Assembly: GCA_942159475.1 (NCBI GenBank)
Contig: OW804100.1
Location: 7,084,127-7,148,126 of the forward strand
Direction of reading: 5' to 3'
Origin: Sthenelais limicola
Lineage: Eukaryota > Annelida > Polychaeta > Phyllodocida > Sigalionidae
Length of the DNA: 64,000 nucleotides
Below, one piece after another: positions 50,380-61,717 of the stretch (position 1 is the stretch's first letter; every line of letters begins with the position of its first letter). Position numbers and translations under genes: made by a program. The notes below the pieces were generated by a model. That model was not told where the DNA came from and did no database searches. It saw only the letters and a list, made by a program, of their open reading frames with translations.

Positions 50380-53300
50380 ATGGAACAGGATGGAGAAGCG
50401 GTAATGTGTTATTCCCATAATGTAAATGGCCTCAACGAAAGTAAAAAGAGAAAAGCAGTGTTCACGAAATATATTAGTAAGAAAAACACTATAGTAGCCC
50501 TACAAGAATCTCATTCAACACCGTTAGTTGAGAAAGTGTGGAATTCTCAGTGGGGAGGGAAGATTTTGTATGCACATGGCAACTCCTCCTCGAGGGGTAT
50601 AATGTATCTAATTTCCAGTGATATTTCTCAGTATGTTACAGTGATTGATAAATGTGATGAAGGGAGATGGATGTTAATCTCTTTGTGTATAAATGATCTT
50701 ACTACTGTTATTTGTAACGTGTACGCTCCAACCTCCGCCTTTACCAAAGAACAATCGGCCATGTGGAAGAAAATTCAAGAAAAGATAGAAGAACTACCCT
50801 ACGATAACCTGGTTATAATGGGCGACATGAATGCGGACATTGTGAACAAACCATCATCGCCTCAAGCCAAAATAATAAAAGGAATGATGAGTTACCTAGA
50901 CGTGGAAGACATCAACTCCAGAACAACGGATGACAGAAGAAGACCCTCCGTACGAACATGGGAGAAGGGAGACCTTTTTTCAACGATAGATTACATTTTT
51001 GTATCTTCTAATATGGTTCAGAGAGTTAATAATGTTAAAATAAGCTCCAGTGTACAGTCTGATCACAGGTGTTTAAGCATGAAAGCCTTTCTAGGGTTAG
51101 CTCAGCGTGGCAAAAGCTACTGGAAATTTAACACGACTCTTTTAAATGAGGAAAGATTTGTCAGTGGTGTTGAAAATATTGTTGATAATATAGATGAAAA
51201 TAATTTAGATGATAAGCTAAAATGGGAATTTTTCAAACTTAAGGTGAGAGAGTTAGCCATTGTCATAAGTTCTGACCTTGCTAAAGCAAGAAGATGTAGA
51301 GAAAAAATATATCAAGAAAAACTAGATGAGTTAACCAACAAAGCAGTATTATCTCCTCAAGAAAAAGTTGAAAAAGAAAATATTAAGTTGTCACTGAAAG
51401 AAATCGAACTAAAAAAAGCGGCAGGAGCTCTTTTAAGATCAAAAGCCAGATGGGTTGCTGAAGGTGAGAAGCCTTCAAAGTTTTTTTGCTCCCTAGAAAA
51501 GTACAATGGCCAGAAGAAAACCATTTCCCAAATGATTATAAATGGTTCGTTAACAACCGAAAAACAGAAAATATTACAAGAAGGTCATGATTTCTATTCT
51601 CAGCTGTACGCTGAAAGAGCCTCGAATAGTGATGAATCTGTTCTTTTTAATGATCCTGAAAATTATAACCAGTTAAGCGAAAGTGAAAATGACTTTTTAG
51701 ATAGAGAGATTACCTTACGAGAAATTGAAACAAACCTGAAATCAATGAAACATAATAAAGCCCCAGGATGTGATGGCCTCTCAGTGGAGTTTTACTGTTT
51801 CTTTTGGTACAAGGTACAGAGTCTTTTTATAAATATGCTCAGAAAATGTATGGAAGATAAGAATATGACAGAAAACCAAAAAAGAGGTATAATAAGCGTA
51901 ATACCTAAAAAAAATGTCAATCCGCTCTACATGACGAACTGGAGACCTATTACTCTTTTGAACGTGGATTATAAAATTGTTTCGAAACTTATAGCCAAAA
52001 GATTATCAAAATTTTTACCGAAAATTATAAAAGAAGATCAGTTCGGTTTCATGTCGGGCAGATATATAGGAACAGCTATCAGGAAAATCGATGATGTTAT
52101 TTCTATGATGGAAAAACAAAAACAAAACGGTATTATTGCTGCAATCGACTTTTCCAAAGCTTACGACTCTGTCAGCTGGTCATTCCTCTATGAAGCCCTA
52201 AGAGCTCATGGTGTCTCGGAAAATTTCATTTCTTGGATTAAAACCCTCCTTACAGACTCCAAAGCGGTATTCACTAACAACGGACACATGTCTAAATATT
52301 TTCAGATTGCTAGAGGTGTGAAACAAGGAGACCCCATATCTTCTGTTCTGTTCAATATTTGTGTGGAAAAAATGGCGGAGATGATTAGAAAAAATAATGA
52401 GATAAAGGGTATAGAAATTGGCGATACTGTTATGAAAATTGTTCAATTTGCGGACGACACCACTATAATTGTCAGAAATGAATTCTCCCTCCTCAGGGCT
52501 CTAGAGGTACTGAGGAGGTTTGGGGAGGCTTCGGGCCTCTCTCTTAATTCCTCTAAATCTGTAGGTGTGTTAGTAGGAGATATTACAATACAATCTCCCA
52601 AAGCCAAAGAGTTTCAGTGGAAAAAAACAATTAATATATTGGGAGTTACTTTAACGAGTCCAAGAAACGAAAAAGAAATGTCAAAAATAAATGTGGATAA
52701 GTGTCTAGAAAAAATGTTGAATGTGGCAAACGACTGGAGAAATAGATTTCTCACATTAAAAGGCAGAGTCGTTGTGTCTAACACTTTTATTCTCCCTGTC
52801 ATTCAGCATATTATGTCATGCGTTAATATTGATGTAAAATCTAGGAAAAAAGTTGATACCTTAATTCTCAATTTTGTATGGAATAACAAGAAGAAATTCC
52901 CAATAAGCGCCGATTTTTTAACTCAAAAAGTTGAATACGGAGGCATGGGTTTAAAATTGATGGAAGATTTCTATGAAGTAAATAGATTGATGTGGATCCA
53001 GAGAATAATAAATACCAATAACAATTCCTGGTACGCCATACTGGAACAAGACATGAATATGTCCAAAGAAGAGATTTTTCTTAGAAGAAATAAGCCAACC
53101 AAGGCCCTAAATGGTTTCTATAGAGAGCTCTTCCTATATTGGAATAGATGTTTTTACAGTCAGACTCCTCGAAATGTTTCACAAGTAAGAAAGGAGAGGA
53201 TATGGTCAAATAATAATATTAAAATCAAACGTAAATTGCTAGAGTGGCCTAAATGGAAAAATAAAGGTATAAAAGTTATAGGTGATATTATTGATGAGCA

Positions 53301-54171
53301 GGGGAGACTGATGTCTGTTAGACAGCTCAAAACTTATTATGACATTGATACCACTTTCGAACAAAGATTGGACCTAGCAAGAGCCATACCTAGAGAATGG
53401 TTAAATATGTGCAGATCATGCACAGGAATTCCTGACAATAATAAAATTGAAATTCATATTGTGAATGAAGACTTTGATATACTAAAATGTACGCATAAAA
53501 TAATACACCAGGCTATAGTGGAGAAAAAGAAATTAAACATCGAAAAGTTTGAAAAATGGAAGATGTACCTACATATGTCTGACCAAGAATTTGAGCATGT
53601 AAACTGGAAGCAGATCTTTTCTCGAGTTTATAAAGTAAGCTCAGAAACCAGAATTCAATCTTTCCAGTATAAACTATTGCACAATGCAATAACATGTAAT
53701 GAGTATCTTTTTCATAACAAAATAATTTTGTCTCCAACATGTAAGTTCTGTAACCATAGAGACGACCCTGGTCATTTCTTTGTTTCATGTAAGAAAACGA
53801 GAAAAGTATGGGAAGATCTTTTTAATTGGATTATAGAAACAGACTTTCTTAATATAAACGCGCAAAAAGAACCTATTATTAGAACAAATTTGTCAGGAAG
53901 AGTTATTATCAAGCCAATTGAAATCTTGTTTGGTATTGACGAAAATAATAATAATGTAAGTATTATTAATTGGATTTTTCTACAGGTGAAAGCATTTATA
54001 TATAGACGCAAGTTATTCCATATGGGAGAAATTTCCAGACTCTTAGTACTCTTGGAACTGAAATTTAGAGTTGAAATCCAGGTGAAAAGTATGTCGATGT
54101 ACAAAAAAAACAGAGCTCAATCCTTACCTTGGCGTACACTTGAGCAGATTCTCAGGGAATCAACTAGTTAG
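50380..54171 (+). CDS. LINE ORF2: APE endonuclease, reverse transcriptase, zinc motif
   Basis: 1263 codons from ATG 50380. The N-terminal APE-like nuclease holds NVNGLN, the catalytic Glu in LQESH, GDMNAD, IDYIFVS and SDHR. The RT lies about 480-760: NWRPITLLNVDYKIVSKLIA, FGFMSGR, AAIDFSKAYDSV, GVKQGDP and FADDTTI. Near the C-terminus is a CCHC-type motif C-x2-C-x7-H-x4-C (CKFCNHRDDPGHFFVSC). Length and order fit L1/Tx1 elements. It nicks the target and copies RNA from the nick. It is AT-rich like its host. No frameshift or stop seen. Confidence 0.95.
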   Translation: MEQDGEAVMCYSHNVNGLNESKKRKAVFTKYISKKNTIVALQESHSTPLVEKVWNSQWGGKILYAHGNSSSRGIMYLISSDISQYVTVIDKCDEGRWMLISLCINDLTTVICNVYAPTSAFTKEQSAMWKKIQEKIEELPYDNLVIMGDMNADIVNKPSSPQAKIIKGMMSYLDVEDINSRTTDDRRRPSVRTWEKGDLFSTIDYIFVSSNMVQRVNNVKISSSVQSDHRCLSMKAFLGLAQRGKSYWKFNTTLLNEERFVSGVENIVDNIDENNLDDKLKWEFFKLKVRELAIVISSDLAKARRCREKIYQEKLDELTNKAVLSPQEKVEKENIKLSLKEIELKKAAGALLRSKARWVAEGEKPSKFFCSLEKYNGQKKTISQMIINGSLTTEKQKILQEGHDFYSQLYAERASNSDESVLFNDPENYNQLSESENDFLDREITLREIETNLKSMKHNKAPGCDGLSVEFYCFFWYKVQSLFINMLRKCMEDKNMTENQKRGIISVIPKKNVNPLYMTNWRPITLLNVDYKIVSKLIAKRLSKFLPKIIKEDQFGFMSGRYIGTAIRKIDDVISMMEKQKQNGIIAAIDFSKAYDSVSWSFLYEALRAHGVSENFISWIKTLLTDSKAVFTNNGHMSKYFQIARGVKQGDPISSVLFNICVEKMAEMIRKNNEIKGIEIGDTVMKIVQFADDTTIIVRNEFSLLRALEVLRRFGEASGLSLNSSKSVGVLVGDITIQSPKAKEFQWKKTINILGVTLTSPRNEKEMSKINVDKCLEKMLNVANDWRNRFLTLKGRVVVSNTFILPVIQHIMSCVNIDVKSRKKVDTLILNFVWNNKKKFPISADFLTQKVEYGGMGLKLMEDFYEVNRLMWIQRIINTNNNSWYAILEQDMNMSKEEIFLRRNKPTKALNGFYRELFLYWNRCFYSQTPRNVSQVRKERIWSNNNIKIKRKLLEWPKWKNKGIKVIGDIIDEQGRLMSVRQLKTYYDIDTTFEQRLDLARAIPREWLNMCRSCTGIPDNNKIEIHIVNEDFDILKCTHKIIHQAIVEKKKLNIEKFEKWKMYLHMSDQEFEHVNWKQIFSRVYKVSSETRIQSFQYKLLHNAITCNEYLFHNKIILSPTCKFCNHRDDPGHFFVSCKKTRKVWEDLFNWIIETDFLNINAQKEPIIRTNLSGRVIIKPIEILFGIDENNNNVSIINWIFLQVKAFIYRRKLFHMGEISRLLVLLELKFRVEIQVKSMSMYKKNRAQSLPWRTLEQILRESTS

Positions 54172-55052
54172 CTAAGATCTTTCTGCATTTTTAGTTCTTA
54201 ATATATAGTTCAAAACACAATGTAAATAACACTTTCCCTCGCCAAAATATTCAGGTAATAAAAATGGTGACAAGAAAATCCAAACACCTAGGTTAGGTTT
54301 GAGATTTAAAAAAAATTCTAGTCAGGCTTAAACCTGGAAATGTATATAATACGTAACCAAGTTACATAGAAATATATTTTTTAAAAAAACGGTAACCAAA
54401 AGGTCATTCTCAGTACATATGAGAATTATAGGTTCATGATAGTTGTAGAAGTGGTGCTGTAGATGGTAAAAACCCTCTTTAGGGAAAGAAAAATTATATC
54501 CAATGTATAGCTTGTTCGTGCTGCCAAGAAGTCATTCTCGGTACATAAGCCCTTTAGATAACAAATTTCAATATATGTCTTAAGACGGCTACCAAAAAGT
54601 CATCCTCAGTACATATGAGAATTATAGGTTTAAGCTAGTTGTAGGAACGTCGATGTCGATGTTAAAAACCCCTTTTTTAAGGTGATAAAGTCTCATATCA
54701 AATGTATAGCCTGTGTGCTGCCAAGAAGTCATTCCCGGTACATAAATCTTTTAGACAACAAATTTTAAATCAGAGTAGTTTTTCTTGACTGGCTACCAAA
54801 GTGTCATACTCCGTACACAAACCTTGAACGTTACCAAATAATCATTCTCTGTACATGTCATATTTTATTAACAAAAAAGACCATTTCTATGCGCATGAAG
54901 CTAATATTTTCTCTTTTATTTCTCAATCTTCACGTTTAAATAAATACCAATTCCAGGAAAAGAGAGGGTACGATGTAAAACAGTGTGATCGACCCCGTAT
55001 GAAGAAAGAATCTGTTGATAGACTGAATAAAAACTTTTAAAAACAAAAAAAA
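54172..55052 (+). repeat. LINE 3' UTR with about 200-bp tandem repeat
   Basis: Two units start near 54389 and 54588 and share TACATATGAGAATTATAGGT, CTGCCAAGAAGTCATTC and CGGTACATAA. A partial third unit begins near 54790. GAATAAAAAC lies before the A-rich tail at 55040-55052. Confidence 0.75.
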
Positions 55053-55067
55053 TAGAACTCCCAGCAA

Positions 55068-56290
55068 CACATTTTTTCATAAAGAGCCTCCATTACACAT
55101 CAATATTGACGAGCTAGTCAATCTTCTCAAGAAACATTAAAAAAAAGAATGTTTTCAAAATATGATTAAAATATTTTGCAAAGTACTTCAAAACAATACT
55201 AGAAAAGAAGACAAGAAGGCAGAGGCTCCATATCTCCCGATCACATGTATATGAACGACTTAAATTAATATTTTTGCTTTTTCTTGTAAGTGTTGATAGT
55301 TCAAATATCTATATAACACAGACTTATATCCTTATATTTCAGTGGATTGTAATGGAAGCATTTTTTTGTTTCGTCAGACCATGTACCTACCTACCTATTC
55401 ATGGAATGAGGGCCATGCATTCGTGACTCAATGACAAAAATAATAATGTGAACTGAAATGTGCATCCATGAAATAAATCCTAAATAACCTATAAAGGTGG
55501 TTTCTAATGGTATTCCAATCATGAATATGAATTTTGTAATCTAAATGATATTAAATGTTTATTATCATATATTTGCAAAATTCTAAATAAATATATTTTA
55601 AGTGTCATAGCATTAGAAGGGGTTTTGATTAGAAGTTTGCAATTAGTGGCACAAAATACAAACGATTTATTTATGAAATGAAATTGATCTGAACCCCATA
55701 CCAGTCATGAGATTATAACCCAATAGGCTAAGTGCTTTGCAAATGTTTGTTTTGACATGGGTTAGAAGAAATGTTTTTACCTTGAAAAGTGTTTTATTTT
55801 TCCACCAACTTTGCAGTATAACAGCCTGCAAGAAGATTCGGAAATGGCCTCAGATTTCACGATTACACATCTAAACATATGACAATGTTCAGGGGAAGGC
55901 CCCCGGAACCCCCACCAGTGAAAGGGGCGCCCCGCCCCCTCACGCTCTCGCCCTGACACAGCAAATAATAGGGGAGTTGCAGAGCCGCTATTTTGAATCT
56001 TGATTCGCATGGCATTATGGGACTAATGGTACAGTGTAAAATCTATAGAAAACATGCCATGTTCAACATGGGATATTTAGGCTATCAATGCTCCAATGCC
56101 AATATCCATGTGTTAGGCCTATAAACATGTTTTCATAACACAAGTATCCATCTTTCCCATCATGCATTTGGTTTTCATAGACGATTTAGGCCTATAAAAG
56201 CTGTGATATTCGTGAAAACATTTTTATAAAAATGTTCCCAAATATTCGTATGTCAGATTTCATCAAAATCCATCCCATGATGAACTGTAA
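55068..56290. other. No gene recognised
   Basis: AT-rich flank. A minus-strand frame at 55777-56010 has no domain. Confidence 0.45.
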
Positions 56291-56295
56291 CAGAC

Positions 56296-56367
56296 ATGCG
56301 CAGTGGCACATGCAAATCCCCTATTATCTCCATGCGCAGTGGCACATGCAAATCCCCTATTATCTCC
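56296..56367 (+). repeat. Perfect 36-bp tandem duplication
   Basis: ATGCGCAGTGGCACATGCAA followed by ATCCCCTATTATCTCC is present twice in a row. Confidence 0.85.
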
Positions 56368-56635
56368 CGACCTACAAACCTAGGAATCAGGAGATCTCCC
56401 GATCTCAGACTCAGGTCTACTCAGGTTATTTGGAGCCTCTGAGAAGGTCTTGGTGTGTAGTAGGCTATCAACATCGACAAATTCATCTTCATTATAAATA
56501 TAATGCAAGGGGTCGCCAGGTAGCTTAAAAACATGACGGGAGTAATCACTGTAATCATGTTATGTAGGACTAATCATGGTACCCGTGGGTCCCTTGACTT
56601 GCACAGAGCGATCGGGTAGGCCTACCGGGTACTAT

Positions 56636-56778
56636 AGCAAGAACAGCATAGTATCGCGTATGAGGGGGGCTATATTCTCCGAGTATGGCCGAAAACAACG
56701 AGGCCGTAGGCCGAGTTGTTTTTCGGCCATACGAGGAGAATATAGGCCCCCAAAGACGCGATACTTTGCTATTCTTGC
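56636..56778. repeat. Large palindrome (about 140 bp)
   Basis: GCAAGAACAGCATAGTATCG at the left pairs with CGATACTTTGCTATTCTTGC at the right. Inner arms GGCTATATTCTCC / GGAGAATATAGGCC and ATGGCCGAAAACAAC / GTTGTTTTTCGGCCAT also pair. Only the left arm is present in the copy near 61640-61709. Confidence 0.75.
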
Positions 56779-56961
56779 TTTTATTCCATGATTCTTACCC
56801 TAAAACAACTTTATTTGCATTAATTTCATCAAACTGTGTTGTCCTTATACTCTCGAACGGTCGTGACGTCACTGTACAATACAGTGAGTTTATATTGTAC
56901 ACCTTGTGAGCGGCAAGTATATCGATTATATTGTACGCTTACGGCCAAATCGTGGAATAAA
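56779..56961 (+). repeat. MITE family D, copy 1
   Basis: Starts TTTTATTCCATGATT and ends GTGGAATAAA. Copy 2 (61457-61639) is inverted relative to it and shares GAACGGTCGTGACGTCACTG and GAGCGGCAAGTATATCGATT. Confidence 0.7.
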
Positions 56962-57326
56962 GGGGTAGGCCTACTGCACATGGCGAGCGGGTAGGCCTAC
57001 TGTGACCAAACACGGTAGGCCCTACATTGCAACAACCACTACCAGTGGTTTCACGGCCGGAATCAAAACCAAAATTGTGTCCTTCATTTCCGAAATTGTT
57101 AACGTTTTTGCCTTTAGTATCAAATCCCCCAAAAGCCGGAGTGCTATAACGTTAGAGGGGTAGCACTATAAGCCGCATTTTACACAAAGACCGCATTTTA
57201 CACGGAAAACCCGCATTTTACACCGCATTTTACACTTTTTTTGTGTATTCTATCTTATATTATATTATTTCATATTCTAAGTTGGGGAGGGGGGGGGGGG
57301 GCTGCTGGGGAGGGGGGGGGGGTCAT

Positions 57327-57674
57327 GTTTTACACACACTAGTGAATATATATGTGTATTCATCCTGGGTCAGTCAATACACATTAGTGAATATACATGT
57401 GTATTCATGCTGGCTCAGTCAATACACATTAGTGAATATATATGTGTATTCATGCTGGGTCAGTCAATACACATTAGTGAATATATATATGTGTATTCAT
57501 GCTGGCTCAGTCAATACACATTAGTGAATATATAAGTGTATTCATGCTGGGTCAGTCAATACACATTAGTGAATATATATGTGTATTCATGCTGGGTCAG
57601 TCAATACACATTAGTGAATATATATGTGTATTCATGCTGGGTCAGTCAATACACACTAGTGAATATACATGTTT
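57327..57674 (+). repeat. 45-bp minisatellite, block 1
   Basis: About 7.5 copies of CACATTAGTGAATATATATG + TGTATTCATGCTGGGTCAGT + CAATA. The unit is a multiple of three, so it gives a repeated 15-residue frame that is not a gene. A G-rich stretch precedes it (57280-57322). Confidence 0.92.
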
Positions 57675-57878
57675 ATTATACCTCTGGGAGGGATGGTATG
57701 GTAAGCGATAGGCTACAGCATTGGAAAACCGTATTACCCTCTGGGCGGTATTTACATATCATATTGCCCCCTGGCGGAATTTTTGTTGAAAAAATAGTCC
57801 CATGTTCGCATCCTTATTTTCTTTATTTAAATAATTAATCATTATTTAAATAATTATTTATTTAAATAATTATTTATT

Positions 57879-57975
57879 GTGGGAGGTGTTTATCTCCCTT
57901 GGGCTACGCAAATCGCCGGGGTGCTACGCACCCCTTACGATATTGCTACGCCCGCGGGAGATAACCACCTCCCAC
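57879..57975. repeat. Foldback element (97 bp)
   Basis: GTGGGAGGTGTTTATCTCCC at the left pairs with GGGAGATAACCACCTCCCAC at the right. A nested GGGGTGC-TAC-GCACCCC hairpin lies in the middle. Flanked on the left by AT palindromes (57820-57875). A half copy is at 40050-40150. Confidence 0.75.
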
Positions 57976-58004
57976 ACGCCCACGAGTCAATTTTGTCTAT
58001 GTAT

Positions 58005-58150
58005 TCAGTCTATTCATGCTGGGTCAGTCAATACACACTAGTGAATATACATGTGTATACATGCAGGGTCAGTCAATAAACACTAGTGAATATATATGTG
58101 TGTTCATGCTGGGTCAGTCAATACACACTAGTGAATATACATGTGTATTC
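58005..58150 (+). repeat. 45-bp minisatellite, block 2
   Basis: About three copies of the unit seen at 57327-57674, cut at the right by the next element. Confidence 0.85.
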
Positions 58151-58155
58151 CAGGG

Positions 58156-59671
58156 GGGCGTATTACTAACGTCGTAGGATAGGAATTTAGGATAGGATCG
58201 GGTAGGATCATCCTATGTAGGACAGGGGTGTTGTACTAACGTAGGATCCTAGGATTTTTCGTAGGATCACTCCTAAATCCTAGGACTGCTATAGAGGTGT
58301 CCTACCAGCATTAGGACGGAATCCTAAACACCACCAAAATACTGTCTTGCTGCCATGCTTGCAACGCTTAATTGGGTGTGAATAAATGACAATAATTGAT
58401 GTCATCTTGAAGAGAAGAAACCATTTTCCCCGAAACTGTTCTTGCCGATCAATTTTTAAAAAGTGGTGCATTTATATAGGGCAGCGAAAACCTCCTTAAA
58501 ACCTCGAATTTGTCTCATAACAGTTAGTTTTTGGTTGGGGGCGGGGGGCAAGGGGGCGCCAATAATTGTATTGTGTAAGTCTTTGTATATATACATGTGT
58601 ATGTATATACATGTGTATGTATATACATGTGTATGTATATACATGTGTATCTATGTACATGTATATATGTGTGTACATACATGTGTATGTATAAACTATG
58701 TATGCATGTAAGTTTTACATGTATGTAATGTATTTATGTATACATACATGAATAAATAAATATACATACATGTGTATGAACATGCATATATACTAAATTA
58801 TAATACATGTATCTATAATGCATACCATGTGATGTTTTACATGTATACATACATGTATGCATGTATGTATGTATCGTCTGTATACATGTGTGTATGTGTA
58901 CATGTATATATACATGTATATATGTATACATGTATATAATATTATATGTGTACACATGCATTGTATATACTTACATATATATATGAATATGCATACATAA
59001 TTACATGTATGAACATGCATAAATACTTACATGTTTGAACATGCATACATACATATATATATGAACATGCATACATACTCAATTATTATACATGGCTATG
59101 CATGTCTGTATACATGAATACATACATGCCAATATCAAAACAATTTTGCATTACCAAGACAATGTAAAATTCTACTATTCAACATCTTTGCCAAATTGAA
59201 ATGCCAAATTCATGCTATATTATTTACAACGATATTTGATATAGTTGTAGCATCTTCCTACCCCACAACAAATTCTGAAACTACAATTATAGAGCGTGTT
59301 ATCATCATGAATTGTTTTTAAGAAATTATTTTTGATGTATTTTCACATATTATTATGTATCAAAATTAATGATATGCAGCCATATTCTTTATTTAAAAAT
59401 AAAAAAAAACATATGACGAAGGTTTGGTGGATAGTCTCATATACCATGACAATTTCTACAGTTCTATATGTGTTAAACTCAACTCTACTTAGGCCTAATT
59501 ATCACTTCTGTACTTAGTAGGATCGTCCTACGGCGGGTAGGATCGTCCTAGGTAGGATTCCAGTAGGATCGCGTTAGTAATACAGAATTTAGGATTATCC
59601 TATATTGTGACAAGGATCCTAGTCCTACCCTCATCCTATGGTAGGATTGATCCTATGTTAGTAATATGCCC
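58156..59671. mobile_element. 1.5-kb inverted-repeat element with GTAGGATC subterminal arrays
   Basis: The left end GGGCGTATTACTAACGTCGT is inverted at the right (GTTAGTAATATGCCC). Within about 170 bp of each end are many copies, in both directions, of TAGGATC / GATCCTA. The interior holds an ACATGTAT microsatellite (58580-59100) and no transposase. Subterminal arrays like this usually bind transposase. Confidence 0.65.
58580..59100. repeat. ACATGTATGT-type microsatellite
   Basis: Irregular repeats of TACATGTGTATGTA and similar, self-complementary on both strands. The Tyr/His/Ile-rich ORFs here are composition artefacts. Confidence 0.8.
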
Positions 59672-61202
59672 GAAAAGACGTCGGCAAAAGCCGACGTAAA
59701 ACAGCTGTGGCCGACGTAGGGTCCTTTGACGTCGGCCACTTTGGCCGACGTGAACCTGACCCCACCTTAATTCTGCTCACTAATTAATGTCCGTCACAGC
59801 TAAGGTCATCTATGGCCCTTGCATCATGTTGGATGACCGAGTTGATGTTTATTGCTCAAACTAGTGTCGAACAGATCAGATCTTAGATATTTTATATGAT
59901 TTATATGGTCAGTTCTCACGAAACAGGTCCACAGGCATTTCCAAAATTCTTTGGGTGATATATCAATAGATTTTGATAGTTTTTAAATAAAAGTTATATT
60001 AACAGATGCAGCGCAGACAGGGCTTTCTGGGGAGGTTTGGTTTTGTGTGTCTAGAATAAAATTGATAATAAATATTTTATGGCCAATAAACAGGCTAAAA
60101 TCAGTCATTTTTCAAAGGAGGTATGCAAAATTGTATAAAAACGACTATCACCAGGTCATACAGTACTCCAAATAATCATGTTTTCTGTTTGTAACTATAC
60201 TTCTATCTGTTGGCTATGTACCCATACACAAATATATTCTCATGAAATATTTTTTCTTTCTCCTAATTCCATTTCACATTTTGTGAATTTTGTATGTTGC
60301 ATTCCAACGCCCTTTTTATGGGCTCATATAGGTATGACAAATATATATTTATTATTAGTAATATGCCCATCCTGTTCTCCAAGAGTTTGACTTTGAATTA
60401 AAATCTTTAAAAAAATCTACAAATAACAAACAGTATTCATATCCGACCAGAATGAGTGAAAAAAAATCCAAGTTGGGGAATTCCTAACGTTGGGTTCCAA
60501 CACCCTCAAAATCAAAGATAGCATATCAACACTAATTGTTGCTTTCCAACGCCCAAGAAAAACGCCAAAAAAACATGAAATATATATCTCAATAAAATAT
60601 GGAGAAAACACTACTTTTACACCAAATTCTCAGCTGTATACTTAGTTTAGCAGGTATTTCTAATGGTACAATATTTAATCAAAATTTTAAAATTGTGTTC
60701 ATCTCACATTCACTGTTATATCTAATATAAGGGCATTGGAATGCAACACAAGGCAATTTATGCTAATCTTAATTTCAGCTGCCCCGAGGAAGGTTTTTAA
60801 TGTTAGTGTTCCCAATTTTTTCGACCTGGGATGTTAAACATGTTTAGAATCGATGATATAAAGGATTAGAAGTTTCAATGAATTTAAAATTTGACCCCAA
60901 AATAGCCCCAAGAGACCCACCCCATTTCGTGAGAATTGACCATATAGGCCTATGGTTCATTAAACTTTAATGGGGTAACCTCGTAGGCTACATATGTGGG
61001 CTCATGTCGAATATTTTGACTCTCTAAATACAAAATGAATACAAAATAAAATTTCTATATAAACTACATTAACAATTATTATCATTCAATATTCATAACT
61101 CATGTTTTGATTTCAAATAATGGCCTACGTCTGTGACAAATGGCCGACGTGAGGCTTGTTGACGTCGGCCACATTGGCCGACGTCACAAAAAAGTTTTCG
61201 GG
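59669..61202. mobile_element. 1.5-kb inverted-repeat element with GACGTCGGC arrays
   Basis: Starts CCCGAAAAGACGTCGGC and ends TTTTCGGG. Each end carries several GACGTCGGC/GCCGACGTC half-palindromes (for example GACGTCGGCCACTTTGGCCG at the left and GACGTCGGCCACATTGGCCG at the right). No transposase inside. It abuts, and shares CCC with, the element at 58156-59671. Confidence 0.65.
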
Positions 61203-61207
61203 AACAC

Positions 61208-61456
61208 TGGTATTCAGTCTATTCATGCTGGGTCAGTCAATACACACTAGTGAATATATACATGTGTATTCATGCTGGCTCTGTCAATACACACTAGTGT
61301 CTTAGAATCTTACAATATACATGTGTATTCATGCTGGCTCAGTCAATACACACTAGTGAATATATACATGTGTATTCATGCTGGCTCTGTTAATACACAC
61401 AAGTGAATATGTGTATTCATGCTGGCTCAGTCAATACACACTAGTGAATATACATG
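61208..61456 (+). repeat. 45-bp minisatellite, block 3
   Basis: About five copies, with variants GGCTCTGTCAAT and a small insertion near 61290-61315. Confidence 0.85.
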
Positions 61457-61709
61457 TTTATTCCATGATTTGGCCGTGAGCGTACAATATAATCGATATA
61501 CTTGCCGCTCACAAGGTGGACAATATAAACTCCCTGTATTGTACAGTGACGTCACGACCGTTCGAAACTATGCAGACAACTCAGTTTGATGAAATTAAGG
61601 CAAATAAAGTTGTTTTAAGTCAAGAATCATGGAATAAAAGCAAGAATAGCACAGTATCGCGTATGAGGGGGGCTATATTCTCCGAGTATGGCCGAAAACA
61701 ACGAGGCCG
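61457..61709 (-). repeat. MITE family D copy 2 plus one palindrome arm
   Basis: Inverted copy of 56779-56961 followed by the left arm of the 56636-56778 palindrome. It stops in AACGAGGCCGT, exactly at the palindrome centre. Confidence 0.7.
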
Positions 61710-61717
61710 TTACACAT

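Larger units (their letters stand above)
47762..55052 (+). mobile_element. Full-length L1/Tx1-like LINE with NADAR-bearing ORF1
   Basis: TAGAACTCCCAGCAA occurs at 47747-47761 and 55053-55067, a 15-bp target-site duplication that fixes both ends (7291 bp). Order: 941-bp 5' UTR, ORF1 (547 aa), 33-bp gap, ORF2 (1263 aa, APE endonuclease and RT), 3' UTR with a 200-bp tandem repeat, and a short A-rich tail (AAAAACAAAAAAAA). Both ORFs are open from end to end and all catalytic motifs inspected are present, so the copy may be able to move. Confidence 0.93.

Noticed and set aside
57327..57674. Possible CRISPR array
   Set aside because: Units are head-to-tail with no unique spacers, and the DNA is metazoan.
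57243..57838. Repetitive 15-residue protein frame (VSQYTLVNIYVYSCW-like)
   Set aside because: The 45-bp minisatellite is a multiple of three, so all frames repeat; the blocks are cut by other elements.
58463..59020. Tyr/His/Met/Ile-rich ORFs on both strands
   Set aside because: ACATGTAT microsatellite; no domain and symmetric ORFs on both strands.
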